This document shows, one piece after another, positions 1 to 11,475 of a stretch of 64,000 bases of DNA; the first letter of the stretch is position 1; each line of letters begins with the position of its first letter. Below the pieces are notes generated by a model. That model was not told where the DNA came from, ran no database searches, and saw only the letters and a program-made list of their open reading frames with translations. The DNA is from Macrothele yani (taxonomy: Eukaryota; Arthropoda; Arachnida; Araneae; Macrothelidae). The DNA is taken from NCBI GenBank assembly GCA_039090855.1, contig CM076997.1, positions 160,362,709 through 160,426,708 of the forward strand, given 5' to 3'. The position numbers and the translations under genes were made by a program.

Positions 1-306
1 GTCTCCCCAAGTTTCCTCCACAACGGTCTGTCTTGGGCCAGTCTCTTCCATGTCACTCCCACATACCTTCGAATTTCGTCCACCCATCTCCCATGTAGTC
101 TTCTTCTGGGTCTTTTCCTGTCCCTTGGAATCCAATCTAAAATTTCGGCAGTCCAATGATGGTCTGTTCTTCTGGCAGTAAGTCCAGCCCATTGCCATTT
201 CAGGGATTTAACTCTGATCATGATGTCTTCCACTCTTGTCATTTTTAGGATCCACGAGTTCCTCATCTTATCTCTCCTGGTTACACCAAGCATGCGCCTC
301 TCCATG

Positions 307-2198
307 CTACTTTGAGTTGTCTGCAGCCTTTGTATGTCTCTTTTTTGTTAAGGTCCACGTCTCTGCACCATACGTAAGCACTGGAAGGATGCATTGATCA
401 AACACTTTTCTTTTAAGACATAATGGCATATTGCTCTTGAAAATTATGCTGTTTCTTCCAAAAGCTCTCCAGGCAAGTTTTGTACGCCGATTAATTTCTT
501 CATCAATGTGACACTCACTTGATATCTGCTGTCCAAGATAAACGTACGGGTCTGTTATCTGCAGCTTTTCTCCATCAATCGATAAATCTTCATTTCTTGT
601 GAAAGCATTGAACATCACTTTTGTCTTCTGAAAGTTCGGTTTTAATCCCACTTCATTACTCTTGTCAGCAAGTTCCTGCATCATACTCTGCAGCTCTGAT
701 GGGGTAGTTGCAAAAATGACTATGTCATCTGCAAAACGAAGGTGGGTTAGATTATCTCCATTAATCTTTATCCCTTTGTTTTCCCAGTTCAGTGATTGAA
801 AGACATTTTCCAATGTGTCATTAAAGAGCTTCGGAGATATGGTGTCACCTTGTCTCACTCCATTTTCAATTTTTATGTGTGTTGTATTTTCAAATAGCCG
901 AATCTTTGCACTTGCATTTTCATAGATGTTATTAATAATATTAATGTATGCATCTTCAATACCGCAGGATTTCAGAGCCATTGTAACTGCTGACTGTTTC
1001 ACCGAATCAAAGGCTTTTTCATAATCGATAAAAGCCATGCACAATGGAAGTTCGTATTCCCTCGCTCTTTCAATTAGTTCTCTCAGTACGTGGATATGAT
1101 CTATTGTGCTGTAGGCACTCCTGAATCCAGCTTGTTCTCTCGGTTGAGCCATGTCCAGTGTTACCTTCTAATGGTGTAAAAGAACTTTAGTGAAAATTTT
1201 ATAAAACACTGACAGGAAGCTGATAGGTCTGTAGTTCCTGAGATCCTCAATGTCCCATTTTTTATGTAGCAGGATTATTTAAGCATTGTTCCAATCCTCG
1301 GGAATCTTCCCTTCATTAAGGCATCGAGTGGAAATTTGTGCGAGTACTGTTTCGATTTCTCCACTTGCTTCTTGTATGTTGTCTACAGTAATTCCATATT
1401 CTCCTGGAGCTTTTCCCCGCTTAATGTTCTTGATTGCATGTGCAACTTCTGCTGGGAGGACTGAAAGAACTCTGGTACTGGTACCTTTCATGATGTCTGG
1501 AGTACATGCATCATCCCTTTCATATAATTTGGAGCAGAAATCAATCTTTCACTCTTGTCAAAATTTCTGCCTCCATTTCTTGTTACAGAACCATCTTCTT
1601 TTCTCAGTGCCATAATCTGTTTTCTTCCCTTACTGAGATGTCCCTTTCCTATCTTTAGGCTTTGGTTGTTTTCAATTGCTTTCCTCACTATTTCACAGTT
1701 GAATTTCCTTACGTCTTCAGTGATACTTTTTCGTACTGTCTTGCATAGCTCTATATATTCCACTTTGGAAGTCACATTTTCTTTAGTTGTCCTCATCTCT
1801 CTTCTTTTTTGCATCAACATTTTGATTTTTCCTGATAATTTGTTCACATGTAACTTGTTCTTAGACCCAGCTAATTTTGTTGCTGTTTCCATAAGGGCTT
1901 TGGTTACTTTTCTGTTAACTTCAGGAATATCCACTTCTTCCGATGTTAGGCCTTCTAAAGCAGAGAATCTGTTCTTTAGTTCCAACTTGAAGGTATTATG
2001 GTGTTTTTTAAGGTTGGTTATGTCAATATATTTTGTTTGTCTTATGAGCTTGCCACGTTCGAGTTTAGTGCTGAGGTGCATCTTGCATCTCACCAATCTA
2101 TGGTCACTACCTGTATTGAACTTGTTTAGCACACTGCAGTCTTCTATGACGAATTTTTTTGTTACACATAATAAAATCAATTTCATTTGTCGTCCCAT
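307..2198 (-). pseudogene. RTE reverse transcriptase remnant (copy 1)
   Basis: These are broken frames covering the linker and reverse transcriptase. The segment from 2198 to 1488 holds the end of the endonuclease (GSDHRLVRC) and the linker. The segment 1491-1279 has the RT entry motif IKRGKAPGEYGITVD. The segment 1152-307 has the RT core: REQAGFRS, CMAFIDYEKAFDS, GVRQGDTISPKLFN, the catalytic FADDIVIF and the thumb-like YLGQQIS, then PVLTYGAETWTL. Stops near 1276 and 1168 and frame changes near 2150, 1490 and 330 disable it. The FADD box itself is intact, unlike the 31-kb copy. RTE assignment rests on the order of domains and the overall motif style. Confidence 0.88.
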
Positions 2199-2937
2199 TT
2201 GGATGTCTCCATGTCCATTTCCTGAGTGTCTTTTTCTTGAAAAAGCAGTTCAAGATGAAAAAGCCTTCTGCCTCTGCAAACTCAACGAGAGTATTTCCAC
2301 GCTGGTTTCTGTTGCCGTGACCGAATTTATCTTCTGAAGTTTTATTCTGTTGCCGTTGCCCAACTTTTGCATTGAAATCTCCCATAATTATCTTCAAGTG
2401 CTGCTTACCTTTATTATTTAGATGATGAATTTCCTCATAAAATTCTTCAATTTCTTCTTCAGGATGACTTGTGGTGGGTGCATAAGTTTGAATAATCTAA
2501 GCATGATATCTTCTCGAGAGTTGGATAACGAGTCGTGCAGCTCTATCAGAGGAACTTTCAACTTCTACAACTTTATCCTTCAGTATCTTGTTTATTATAA
2601 ATCCAACACCACTAGTTCTGCCAGTATCTGTCCCACGATAGTAGAAGAGATGTCCACTTTTCAGTTCAATGAGATGTTCTCCTTTTCTCCTTACCTCACT
2701 TAGCCCGACGATGTGCCACTTGATCCTTTGTAGTTCCTCTTCCAATTCAAGAAGCCTTGAATCAGAAGATAGGGATTGTCCATGATACGTAGCCAAGGTC
2801 AGCATCAGATCGCCGCCTTGTCCGGTCCTCCGGGGATTCTTAGCACCCTCTGCCTTCATGTCGTACTGGCAGCTGCCTTGGCCAGGTACATTCCAGCTGC
2901 CGGAGACTGAGGGCCAAGATTTAAGTTGTGGAGTCAT
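2107..2937 (-). pseudogene. RTE endonuclease domain remnant (copy 1)
   Basis: This is the N-terminal part of the LINE polyprotein, the endonuclease that nicks target DNA to prime reverse transcription. Visible motifs in order are LATYHGQSL (the copy at 33 kb has the usual Asn where this one has His), GLSEVRRKG with the catalytic Glu, MGDFNAKVG with Asp and Asn, and further on GSDHRLVRC, the terminal Asp-His pair. A stop after LSRRYHA, near 2494, splits the frame, and a frameshift near 2150 moves the last motif into another frame. The loss of the first Asn and the breaks make it nonfunctional. The likely start is the Met of MTPQLKSWPSVSGSW, which is conserved in the second copy. Confidence 0.85.
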
Positions 2938-2976
2938 TTTGGATGGGTTTGGCGATAACTCACCACGCTGGCCAAG

Positions 2977-3746
2977 CGGGTTTGTCAGTGTATGATAGAA
3001 AGACTGGATTTTTCTTGGCAGCTGCCTGTCACATGGACGTTTCTGTCTTCTGTCCAGTTGTGCTCGAAGCTACTTTTTCCATAAAGTGCCTTTTTATCCT
3101 TTGGATTCCTTGTTTGGACGGTTTTGCTCACTTGTCCCATATTCTTACATCTTAGGGATCTTATGGTATGATCTGAGTCGATGTGGAGCACTTCTGCAGG
3201 ACGTTACATTCGAAAAACCGTCTCGTCCTTAATTTTTGCACGCTAGTGTACGATCTTCCTTATCGAAGCATTTTCTCTATCAAAATAAATCTTTTGGCTC
3301 TGATATTCCTCCACCTGCTTTTATATATCTGGCATAAAATACTATAGAGGTAGCAATTGCTAATGAAATGACAATTCAGTAAAAGTGCTGCTCTAAGAAG
3401 TGCTGTAACATTTACAAATGTTACAATAATGTGCTTTGCAGATCTTTAAAAATTAACATCAACCTTAATAAAAGCTGCTGGAATTTTATTACCTTCGAAT
3501 AATTGCTCATATGTAGCTGAGCATGTCTTATATTCATATAACAAATAGTCATTAGAATTCTGTCGATTTTGTAGTAGAAGAAAATGTCTGATAATGCAAA
3601 TTTTTGCTTTTACTAAAAAAACCCTACAAACAAAAGCTGTGGTGAATTGTCTGAACTGATAAGTTAAAATTTTCAGTGAAATCTTAGCAAAACGAAACAG
3701 GCTTTGACACAATACTTGAACAGTTGTCTTGAAACGAAATAATATA
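2977..3746. other. No gene recognised
   Basis: AT-rich sequence upstream of the LINE 5' end. A short minus-strand frame at 2985-3191 has no family I recognise. From about 3700 the words GAAACGAAATAATATA recur on both sides of the adjacent MITE. Confidence 0.5.
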
Positions 3747-3927
3747 CAGTAGGACTTCGTTTGTACGTTTTTCAAGGTAATAAGTAAACTTGCCGTATAA
3801 CTGAATAAACGTATAAACGACACAGGAAAAGTTTACCATTAAGAGCAATTCAGAGCTTTTGAATCGGCGACATTAACATATAAATAAGAAAAATATATGT
3901 GAGAAACGTATAAACGAGGTTCTACTT
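3747..3927. mobile_element. Small pogo/Tigger-like MITE
   Basis: A 181-bp stretch bounded by inverted repeats. The left end CAGTAGGACTTCGTTTGTAC pairs with the reverse complement of the right end (AGTAGAACCTCGTTTATACG). TA dinucleotides flank both ends, as expected for a Tc1/mariner/pogo target duplication. There is no coding capacity, so it would need a transposase in trans. The CAGT start and AACCTCGTTTATA core recall pogo/Tigger termini; the assignment is tentative. Confidence 0.6.
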
Positions 3928-5131
3928 TATGAACAACAGAGCGAAATAATATATTATTTTGAAACGAAGCACAAGAGAGCGATACAATTTATGTTGAAAC
4001 GAAATAATATATGGACATGGCAGTTAAGAGATTCTAAGAAGGGACAGAATAGGTTTAAAATATTGAACACCTACGAAAACTGTTTTAAATGTGGAAAAAG
4101 TGGCTTAAAATGACAAGACTGCTTAACCATTGATAGTTTGGAAATGAGTATGGCAAGAAAGTGAACAAAATGGCAGTGTACCTTTGACCAAGGGCATGGG
4201 CTTGTTAGAAATAAGTACCAATTTTGTGTTAAGAATCGGATAAGAGCCAAAACCGTGCAGAAAATTCAAGACCATGTGCTAAGTCTGTATACTTCTTTCG
4301 ATGCAACAACTTTTGGCTACAAGCAAATACATGCGGCACGGCGTCTATGGTCTTCTGATGAATTTGCATAAGTGAGCTTTGCATATTTCAAAAATGAGAA
4401 TGAATGGACAGTTTCAACTAAAGGGCAATTATTTTCAACAGCTTTAAAACGCGTTATTGAGGTGAAGGAACAAATGTGTTTTAAGGCAAAGTAAGCACTG
4501 CAGATGGTCAAATGCTGAAAAGTTTTTTAAAACTACATACGCACATATGTGCCTATTTTCACGTTTCCTTTTTTATTTCTTTTTACTGCAAACACGTTCG
4601 AAAGCTGCTTCATATATTAGCTGGATGCCATCAGGTCTAGCGATATTTTAGTGCTGTTGAAACTATTTTATAGCAAAATTCACGAACACTGGCTTACATT
4701 CAGATGGACATAAATATGTGTCGGTGGTTTTAAAGATCAGATGCTTTTCCATTCGTTCTTTTTTTTCTTTTTTTGATAATACGTATTACTCTGTATGTGC
4801 GGCAGAACGATAGAGATGAAGTAGTTTCGTTATGTTCAGTGAAACTAATATAATTACCTACTTAATTTTCTTTTACATTAAGCAACCATTACTCCATTCT
4901 GTTATGGACAGATGCCAAAGAAACATCTCATTTTGCCCTCGTTATTACCTTAAGGCAGCATTACAGTTTACTTTCACAGAAAAATATTCCCAATTTTGGG
5001 ATTTAAGTGCATATGAATTTTCTAACAAAATTTAGCAGTAAAAGCATTCCTGAACTACGTAGGCAAACTAAAGTGTCTTTGACAAAGACTTTTAAGATAC
5101 ACCGACTGGAAAACCGTAACTACTGGTTATA
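3928..5131. other. No gene recognised
   Basis: AT-rich sequence with no recognisable protein or repeat structure. The short frames at 4317-4511 and 4832-5035 look like chance ORFs. Confidence 0.5.
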
Positions 5132-5133
5132 TA

Positions 5134-6561
5134 CACTGACGGAAAAAAATCCCAACACCACGAAGAAATAGTTGTAGAGGAATGAAATGGGGGCAATACA
5201 TTTGTATAGGTAACATATTTAATCGATTAAGGTTGCAAGATCACAGCTTAATGTAAGCGCGAGACGAGCCATTTTAAATGTGATATGCTGGTACATTAAT
5301 AACCGGTGTAACCGCCAGAATGTTGAATGCAAGCACGCAAACGTTCATGCATTGTGTCGTACAGGTGCTGGATGTCAGTTTGTGGGTATGGAGTTCCATG
5401 CCTGTTGCACTTGGTCGGTCAATACAGGGACGGTTAATGCTGGTTGGAGGTGACGCTGGAGTCGTCGTCCAATGATGTCCCATACGTGCTCTATTGGTGA
5501 AAGATCTGGTGACCTAGCAGGCCAAGGCAACATGTCGACACTCTATAGAGCATGTTGTGTTACAACAGCGGTATGCGGGCGAGCGTTATTCTGTTGGAAA
5601 ACACCCCCGGGAATGCTGTTCATGAATGGCAGCACAACAGGTTGAATCACCAGACCGACGTACAACTGTGCCGTCAGGGTGCGTGGGATAACCACGAGAG
5701 TGCTCCTGCTGTCACAGGAAATTGCACCCCAGACCATAACTCCAGGTGTAGGTCCAGTGTGTCTCGGCCGCAGACAGGTTGGTTGCAGGCGCTCACCTGG
5801 CCTTCTTCTAACCAACACACGGCCATCACTGGCACCCAGGCAGAACCGGCTTTCATCAGAAAACACAACAGATCTCCACTCCGTCCTCCAATGAGCTCTA
5901 GCTTGAAACCACTGACTTCGCAAACGGCAGTGGTTTGGAATAAGTGGAATGCACGCTACAGGGCGTCTGGCTCGAAACTGTCCTTCAAGTAACCGACTTG
6001 TAAGAGTTCGTTGCGTTACTGTGGTGGCAACTGCAGCTCGAATTGCTGCCGCAGACGCAGTACGATGTGCCACGGCCATACGCCGTACACGGCGGTCTTT
6101 CCTCTCAGTAGTGCCACGTGGCCGGCCGGAACCCGGTCTTCTTGAGGCAGTACCTTCCCTTGACCACCGCTGCCAACAATCATGCACAGTGGCTACATTC
6201 CTGCCAAGTCGTTCTCCAATATTGCGGAAAGAAAATCGACCTTCTCGTAGCCCTATTACACGACCTCGTTCAAACTCCGTGAGCTGTTGATAATGGCTTC
6301 TTCGTCTTTTTAAAGGCATTCTTGACTAACATCAACACCCTACGTCGAATTTCAACGATAACTAACGCTCACGAACGTTACAGCGCGTATTTACAGCAAA
6401 CCGGCTTTGCATGTTCCGAGGGGAGCTACTAGCGCCACACGTATGCGCCGAGCGCGAAATTTGCATAGACGTCATCTTACAGATGTACTATCACCGCCTA
6501 CTAACTGTCGTTTATCTAACACAACCCCTTCTTGGTGATGGGATTTTTTTTTCCGCCAGTG
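5134..6561 (-). mobile_element. Tc1-like DNA transposon, complete ends
   Basis: A 1428-bp element with terminal inverted repeats. The left end reads CACTGACGGAAAAAAATCCC and the right end, reverse-complemented, CACTGGCGGAAAAAAAAATC. Similarity continues through the CCA(A/T)CACCA(C/A)GAAG words. It is flanked by TA on both sides. One minus-strand transposase pseudogene fills the middle. The flanks outside the element (TACTGGTTATATA and its reverse complement) form a palindrome, so the insertion landed at the centre of a symmetric TA-rich site. Confidence 0.9.
5296..6319 (-). pseudogene. Tc1-like transposase, one stop and one frameshift
   Basis: This cut-and-paste transposase would bind the element's inverted repeats and cut DNA with a DDE catalytic domain. 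It starts MPLKRRRSHYQQLTEFERG with a paired helix-turn-helix region over about residues 10-120 (FRNIGERLGRNVATVHDCW; RRPGSGRPRG). The first catalytic Asp is in VFSDESRF. The second is replaced by Asn in QQNNARPHT. The frame then meets a TAG at 5543-5545 and continues in the same frame to SPIEHVWD, which holds the catalytic Glu. One extra T near 5358 shifts the frame; after it the normal C-terminus (ERLRACIQHSGGYTGY) ends at a TAA at 5296-5298. About 340 codons is the usual Tc1 length. The Asp-to-Asn change alone would inactivate it. Confidence 0.9.
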
Positions 6562-7195
6562 TATATATATATAACCAGTAAGATTTATTATTTTTCGTTT
6601 TTATAATAGTATTTCAGAAAATAATATAGCCAGATTTAATGAGCTAAACACATTGTTAATTAAACAAAACTTTTTAATCAGTTACAAATTGCTCAATTTA
6701 AACAATTCTCCTTTCGAGACTTTTAATCCCCGAAGTTTGAAATTGTCTAAACTCTAAATTAAGTGAAGAGAGCATTTCTTTCTATCATATTTAATTTAAC
6801 TTATTTTTCCTCCCGCTGATTAGCTATTACGAATTCATAATACTGCGGGAAAACCTCCAATTAAAAGTTTTATTCTCCGCAACTTCGCTTAAGAATAAAT
6901 AAGTGGCCACATTAAAATGATTTTTGACATTACTGATAGTGTGAAATATGAATTTCATGCAACTAGATCACGCAGTTTCCAAGCAGCTGAAGCCGAACTA
7001 TATTTTTTCACATAGGACAAACGACGTTTCCATTTCAGTTATTTCATATCCCCTAAAATTACAATAATGATTTTTTCTTTAATCGTAAGTTAAAAGGTGC
7101 AACTTCCAACTTATCCCCTGTCATAATCGCCCTTGTGGGGTGTTATGCTTATACTTATTTTTACTATATTTGTTTATGGTAATTCGCTGCCACCA
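6562..7195. other. No gene recognised
   Basis: A TA run, then AT-rich unique-looking sequence. No coding or repeat signal is visible. Confidence 0.5.
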
Positions 7196-8104
7196 GACCA
7201 GGATATTTCAGTCCCGGTCAAACGTACGTTGTTTTTCTCCTCAGAGGCATGGTGAAGGAAAAGACGACTTGTAGAGTACAGATTTAGAGCTGAAAAATAT
7301 GTACAGGTTTATTTACAACTTTAGTGACGAGTAGGTTGAACATACCTGTCAAACGATGAAAACGGTTCTTGAACTTGAGCAAGTCGACATTCCAGCACGA
7401 TCATAGTTCATTCACAGTCCAATCTTTGCATTATGAGTATGCACATAGCATCATGAAGTTTTTTATACATCAATTATATGCTCTTCACAAGTGGCTAGAT
7501 TTCTCACTCAGGTGGAGTAGTTCCCTGGCAGACCGCAGTCTGGCATTTAGTAGTATTACACAGTTATAATCAATTACCCACAGGCAATGCAACGTATATA
7601 CTCTAGTGGCCTTAACCCGCAGGTAGGCACCTAATTAACTCTCTAGTCAGCCGCAGCCGACTAGCGTACGTACATCTTGAGCGACGACTACAAAACGAAC
7701 GTCCTCTTCCTATTCGAGCAAAAAGAGAAAGGTGCTCTAAAAGTTCGTTACAACTTTTTCCCGCTTAAACTTGCTGAAGCCCGGATAGCGCACAGCCAAT
7801 CCCGACCACGTAATCTTCGGAGCAAGAGGCAATGTGGTAAATCTCTCTTCCCTCCTCAGCTGTCTCTCGCTGCTTCAAACTTTCTGCGCCAGTAAGACAT
7901 CCCAATGTTCTGTAAACTCCTGCCTCAGCATGGAATTCACCAAGGAAAGAATTTCCTTCCCCTTCTCCTCCCCGTGGGACCCTGGGCACACAATATGGCC
8001 GACCTGAAGTCATTTTTCTTCCTACAAGAATAAAATGGCGTTCCACTTCCCATTTTGGATTTTTCGCATTTTCCCTGTCTTCAATATTTTTTTACATCAT
8101 CACA
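7196..8104 (-). mobile_element. Possible lone LTR (Gypsy-like), minus strand
   Basis: Read on the minus strand, a purine-rich tract (AATGGGGGA) is followed by TGTGATGATG, a plausible LTR 5' end. Further on there is a TATA-like TGTATAAAAAAC near 7460 and an AATAAACC near 7310. The segment ends in CCTGGTCTGGTGGCAGCG, where TGGTGGCAGCG resembles a primer binding site. No gag or pol is nearby. Exact ends and target duplication are not certain; it could also be an unrelated repeat. Confidence 0.35.
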
Positions 8105-8437
8105 TCCCCCATTGGAACAAAATTAATACGCGGTATTATAAGAACGTAAAATTCCTTCTTTCTCGCAGGTAAAAGAGCTTAATTAACGTTGTTTACATAG
8201 AAAACATGCCGTTTTGCCGTACAAGCTCTACGATCAAAATGTCTCCAGCGGCTGCCATTTATTACACAAGAACTTCCAGCCTATGTATCTTAAAGGTCTT
8301 TGTGTCTTTGCGAGTATCTTTTCGTTTCACATGCAGCGTTATTTCATTTTTAGTATATGCAACCCAGAGATGAACTTCAATACTTTATTTCAGAGAAGAC
8401 TACCGCACTTTCTTTTAGGTTATCCCAAAGTTATATA
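8105..8437. other. No gene recognised
   Basis: Sequence between the LTR-like segment and the Tc1 fragment; no interpretable feature. Confidence 0.45.
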
Positions 8438-8880
8438 CACTAAGTGGACAAAATTCATGGGATATATACCTAGCGACGGACAGGCCTATCTTTCGCCCAA
8501 ATAAGGGCAGTCACGTGGCGAAGAATTGAGTCCATTTAGTCACGAAAACGTTCCACAGGTATCTCAACCCCATAATATGGACAGCGATGCATTCCGTCGC
8601 ATTCCTAGATGAAGGATTCAAAGCTGGAACGGACTTTTCCAAAGCCTCCCAAAGATTTACCACAGGGTTCAAGTCCAGTGAACTGATAGACTATTCCAGG
8701 GTGGGAACTGCGGAATTCTCTTCTAACTATGTTCTAGTCACCATGCCTCTTTCAGGAAGCGCATTGTGCTTATGAAAGAATCCATTGTCTTTTGGGTGCA
8801 TGATGATATGAAGGGATGCAGATTGTGTGCAAGGATGGACACGTGGCGTGGACCTTTATGTGATGCATCTAGACGTACCG
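8438..8880 (-). mobile_element. Tc1-like transposon, 3' end fragment
   Basis: The left boundary is TA followed by CACTAAGTGGACAAAATTCA, the same terminus family as the end at 63595. Minus-strand translation gives a decayed transposase C-terminus: NPVVNLWEALEKSVPALNP (the usual NPIEHLW motif, Glu lost to Val) and then FRD.MDSILRHVTALIWAKD (the usual FRxLVDSxPRRVxAVIxAKGG). Frames are broken by stops. The 5' half and the opposite terminus are absent. Confidence 0.7.
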
Positions 8881-9910
8881 GAGTTCCCAACGTGTGTCAG
8901 TTGTGTTAGAAATTATTATAAGAAATAGGACTGTCAAAGTTCTTCGACATTTGAACCAGAAGCCTCAACGCACATTTAACAGAATTGCAGGTAGAGCTGC
9001 TCAAAACGTTTTTATTTGTTTACTCTAGCGAGCGTTGCCTGGATCCGCTTTTTGTTGCTCACGTCGGTTGGTAATCTAAGTGGTTGATATTTGACTGAAC
9101 AACAACAATGTCGGTGATATGTAGAGGGTGTATGTGTTGGAATAGTGAGTTATTACCTTTTTGTGGAGATGTACAATAAATATTAGTGTGTTGTCATTCA
9201 AGTGTTTAAAAGTGTGGAATCCATTTTTTTACTGTGATTACTAAAGGATAGATCTTCCTGCAGCTGGTAAATGGCTTACTGCGTTACACAAAATGCTATC
9301 ATCAATTATAGATTTTTATTTATTTAGAAATAACTAACAAGTTGAACACACTTTAATTAGACTGAACAGTTCCATGTTGACATGCCGAGTCCATCGGTTC
9401 GTACGCTTTTTGCCACATCCCCATTTTCCCTTCTGCGCAAAATAAATGGGAACGGGATTCGTAGGAGCAGGATACATTCATTATTCAATGTATGATCTAG
9501 CAAAGAGGTACTAAGAAAAAGCTGAGGATCTTTCCAACCCTCTTGTCAGGGAGGCCCTTAATTATACTGTCAGTGATACTGACTGTTTTGAAAAAAGTTC
9601 CAGAAAAGAAACCAATTCACAGCTACTCTTGTAGAAAAAATAACAATTGGGACTAGAGAGTTGAGAGTATTCTTCACACGTGTGAAGAAAAGGGAGAGGG
9701 GGGGGAATAGGCCCTTTTAAGTGCCTATTTATGTTTTCCGGAAATAAGTTTTAGTCTTTTACAGTTAATGACTTATAAATCAGAATGTTGTAAAATAGAG
9801 TTGTATAAAAATAATTGGCCCTATTTTAATTAATTGTCTAACTCTGATTGAGGCCTTTTTGTCTTTCTGTGTTTTCTTCTATGTTACTGAACAGGTGCAG
9901 CAAAATACAG
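8881..9910. other. No gene recognised
   Basis: AT-rich sequence without identifiable coding or repeat content, apart from a short G run near 9697-9706. Confidence 0.5.
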
Positions 9911-10088
9911 GTGGTGTAAGGTTATTGATAACAACACCTAGCTAGGGTAAAACGTCATTACTTACATCACCTTAGTAGCTAAGGTGTTACTGCTTACACC
10001 ACCTTAACAATGGTAAAATGCTATTGTTTTCATCACCTTAACTACGGTAAAATGTTATTGCTAACACCACCTCAGCAATGGTAAATAA
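9911..10088. repeat. Short tandem repeat, ~34-bp unit, about 5 degenerate copies
   Basis: Repeated blocks built as GGTAAAATGxTATTG, a short variable part, and then CACCACCTTAxCAA. Several units contain GGTGT paired with ACACC and can fold into small hairpins. No coding potential. Confidence 0.7.
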
Positions 10089-10304
10089 CAACCAAACCAG
10101 CAAGATTCAGTAAAAGTAAACTTGCAAACATTTTTTAGACCAATGGGAAAAAATCTTTTCTCTGATTGACTGCTGAGTAACGAGACAAATAGCAAATTCC
10201 TCAACGAACACTGAGCAAACGGCAATTTTGTTTTATCATGTGCCTAATTTTGATATCCCTCTGGGAAACTTAATTTGTGTGTGCTGTCTTTTTTTACTTC
10301 AGGT

Positions 10305-10470
10305 TCCCCCTTTCCCTTTCCTTTCCTTGGTTACTGTGGCCTGTTGTCGGACGTTTTTGGTGTGGAACATTTTTGCTCGGATTGTACAGGTAAGTATGTA
10401 GGGTAGCTTATAACTTCACTTCTTACGGGAAAAGATATACTTCTCGAACTCTAATTCTTCCGCACTTTTC
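10305..10470 (+). repeat. Dispersed repeat, inverted partner of 14060-14225
   Basis: A pyrimidine-rich stretch then GTAGGGTAGCTTATAACTTC and CGAACTCTAATT(C/T)TTCCG. The same order appears in reverse complement at 14060-14225. Family unknown; it could be a terminal repeat of a larger element or two independent copies. Confidence 0.6.
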
Positions 10471-10631
10471 TTTTATACTATTCTATCAAAACAATCTGTT
10501 CCCGCTTCTATATATTTTCCCATATTTCTCCTACCAAAAGGCGCAGCTCGCTGTTGGGACTGGGACTCTAAACCTAAGTTAGGATTCGACGACGCGAAGG
10601 AGCAGGATTCCCGTCTCCAACTATTCGAGGT

Positions 10632-11045
10632 CTAGTGCAGATGTTCTTTCACCCAGTTGAGGCATAAAGTCTCGGAATGTGGCATTAGTAATAGAACTCT
10701 GGTGAATCGGCGGCTCCCATAACCTATTGGAACGAATATTCGTCTGCTGGTCTTCGTGGAGACTTTTCTCGCACCTCTCTCATTGAAGTTAGCGGTGACG
10801 TCTACCAATGTCGCACTCTGATTGGTTGCAATTATGCAAGACAGACGTCGACGGCCATACTCATCCACCACTTTTCTACACCCAAAGCGCTGTCCACGAT
10901 GTGATGTTATTCCGGAAATGACGTATTTCCGATACAGGTTTGATACTCTCGAACGGTGATACTGCAATTCTTGAATTAACTCCATGATATAGTGACCTAA
11001 ACGTCTGGCATCTCTCTTTGAAACTATTAATTTAGGACGTTTCCC
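10632..11045 (-). pseudogene. Tc1-like transposase fragment (DNA-binding region)
   Basis: A 117-codon minus-strand frame from 10985 to 10632 holds the second helix-turn-helix part of a Tc1 transposase: RFGCRKVVDEYGRRRLSCII, then NQSATLVDVTANFNERGARK, then IGYGSRRFTRVLLL and LNWVKEHLH. This is the stretch that normally precedes the catalytic domain. The DDE domain and inverted repeats are absent, so it is a truncated scrap. The start Met is only the first in the open frame, not a natural start. Confidence 0.75.
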
Positions 11046-11212
11046 CGTACTGGCATGAATTACCGTTTACATGAATGCAGTGTTGTCTTTCAACCTATAT
11101 ACCTGTGAAGTGGTGGGCTCGTCCACTAGCGAGAGGAGTGACCGCGTGGCGTTGCCCAGTAACCTGTTATCCCATGATTTCTGTCCTCTCAGAGTATATC
11201 TTTTGCGTTTCC

Positions 11213-11395
11213 GGGTTTAACGGTTATCATGAGCAACTGTTTAGTGTACATGCAGACTTCCATCCCTGATTTAGGGCCACTGGCTCAAGGAAAGATACAG
11301 AGCACAAACACCACCCAAGCCACATTCGGGACTCAAACCCAGGCCTATTTTGGACGAATTGTCAGAAACGAACGCCTGCGGCTGCCTATTTGCAT
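11213..11395 (-). mobile_element. tRNA-derived SINE, family 1, degenerate copy
   Basis: Minus-strand copy of the family described in full at 13286. It keeps GTTTAACGG, GATTTAGGGCCACTGG and the B-box remnant GGGACTCAAACCC, but is heavily mutated. Confidence 0.7.
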
Positions 11396-11475
11396 TGACA
11401 CCAAAGACCAAAGAGGTGTTTTGCATTTTTCTTGCACTCTAAAAGATATTTGACGTTAAACAGCCAGCAATAATG

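Larger units (their letters stand above)
1..2976 (-). mobile_element. RTE-clade non-LTR retrotransposon, copy 1 (3' end outside window)
   Basis: This is a LINE on the minus strand, recognised by an AP-type endonuclease followed by a reverse transcriptase. It aligns over its whole length with the copy at 30219-33232. Both copies, and the deletion derivative at 52429, begin at the same point (CTTGGCCAGCGTGGTGA on the element strand), so this is very likely the true 5' end. The window edge cuts off the last part of the 3' UTR and the tail. The coding region is broken by several stops and at least two frameshifts, so the copy is inactive. Confidence 0.9.

Noticed and set aside
1555..2337. 260-codon plus-strand frame, hydrophobic, membrane-like
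   Set aside because: It is the reverse strand of the RTE endonuclease/linker region. The sense strand has the conserved motifs; the hydrophobic look comes from antisense of Lys/Glu-rich codons.
5552..5992. 146-codon plus-strand frame
   Set aside because: Antisense shadow of the Tc1-like transposase at 5296-6319.
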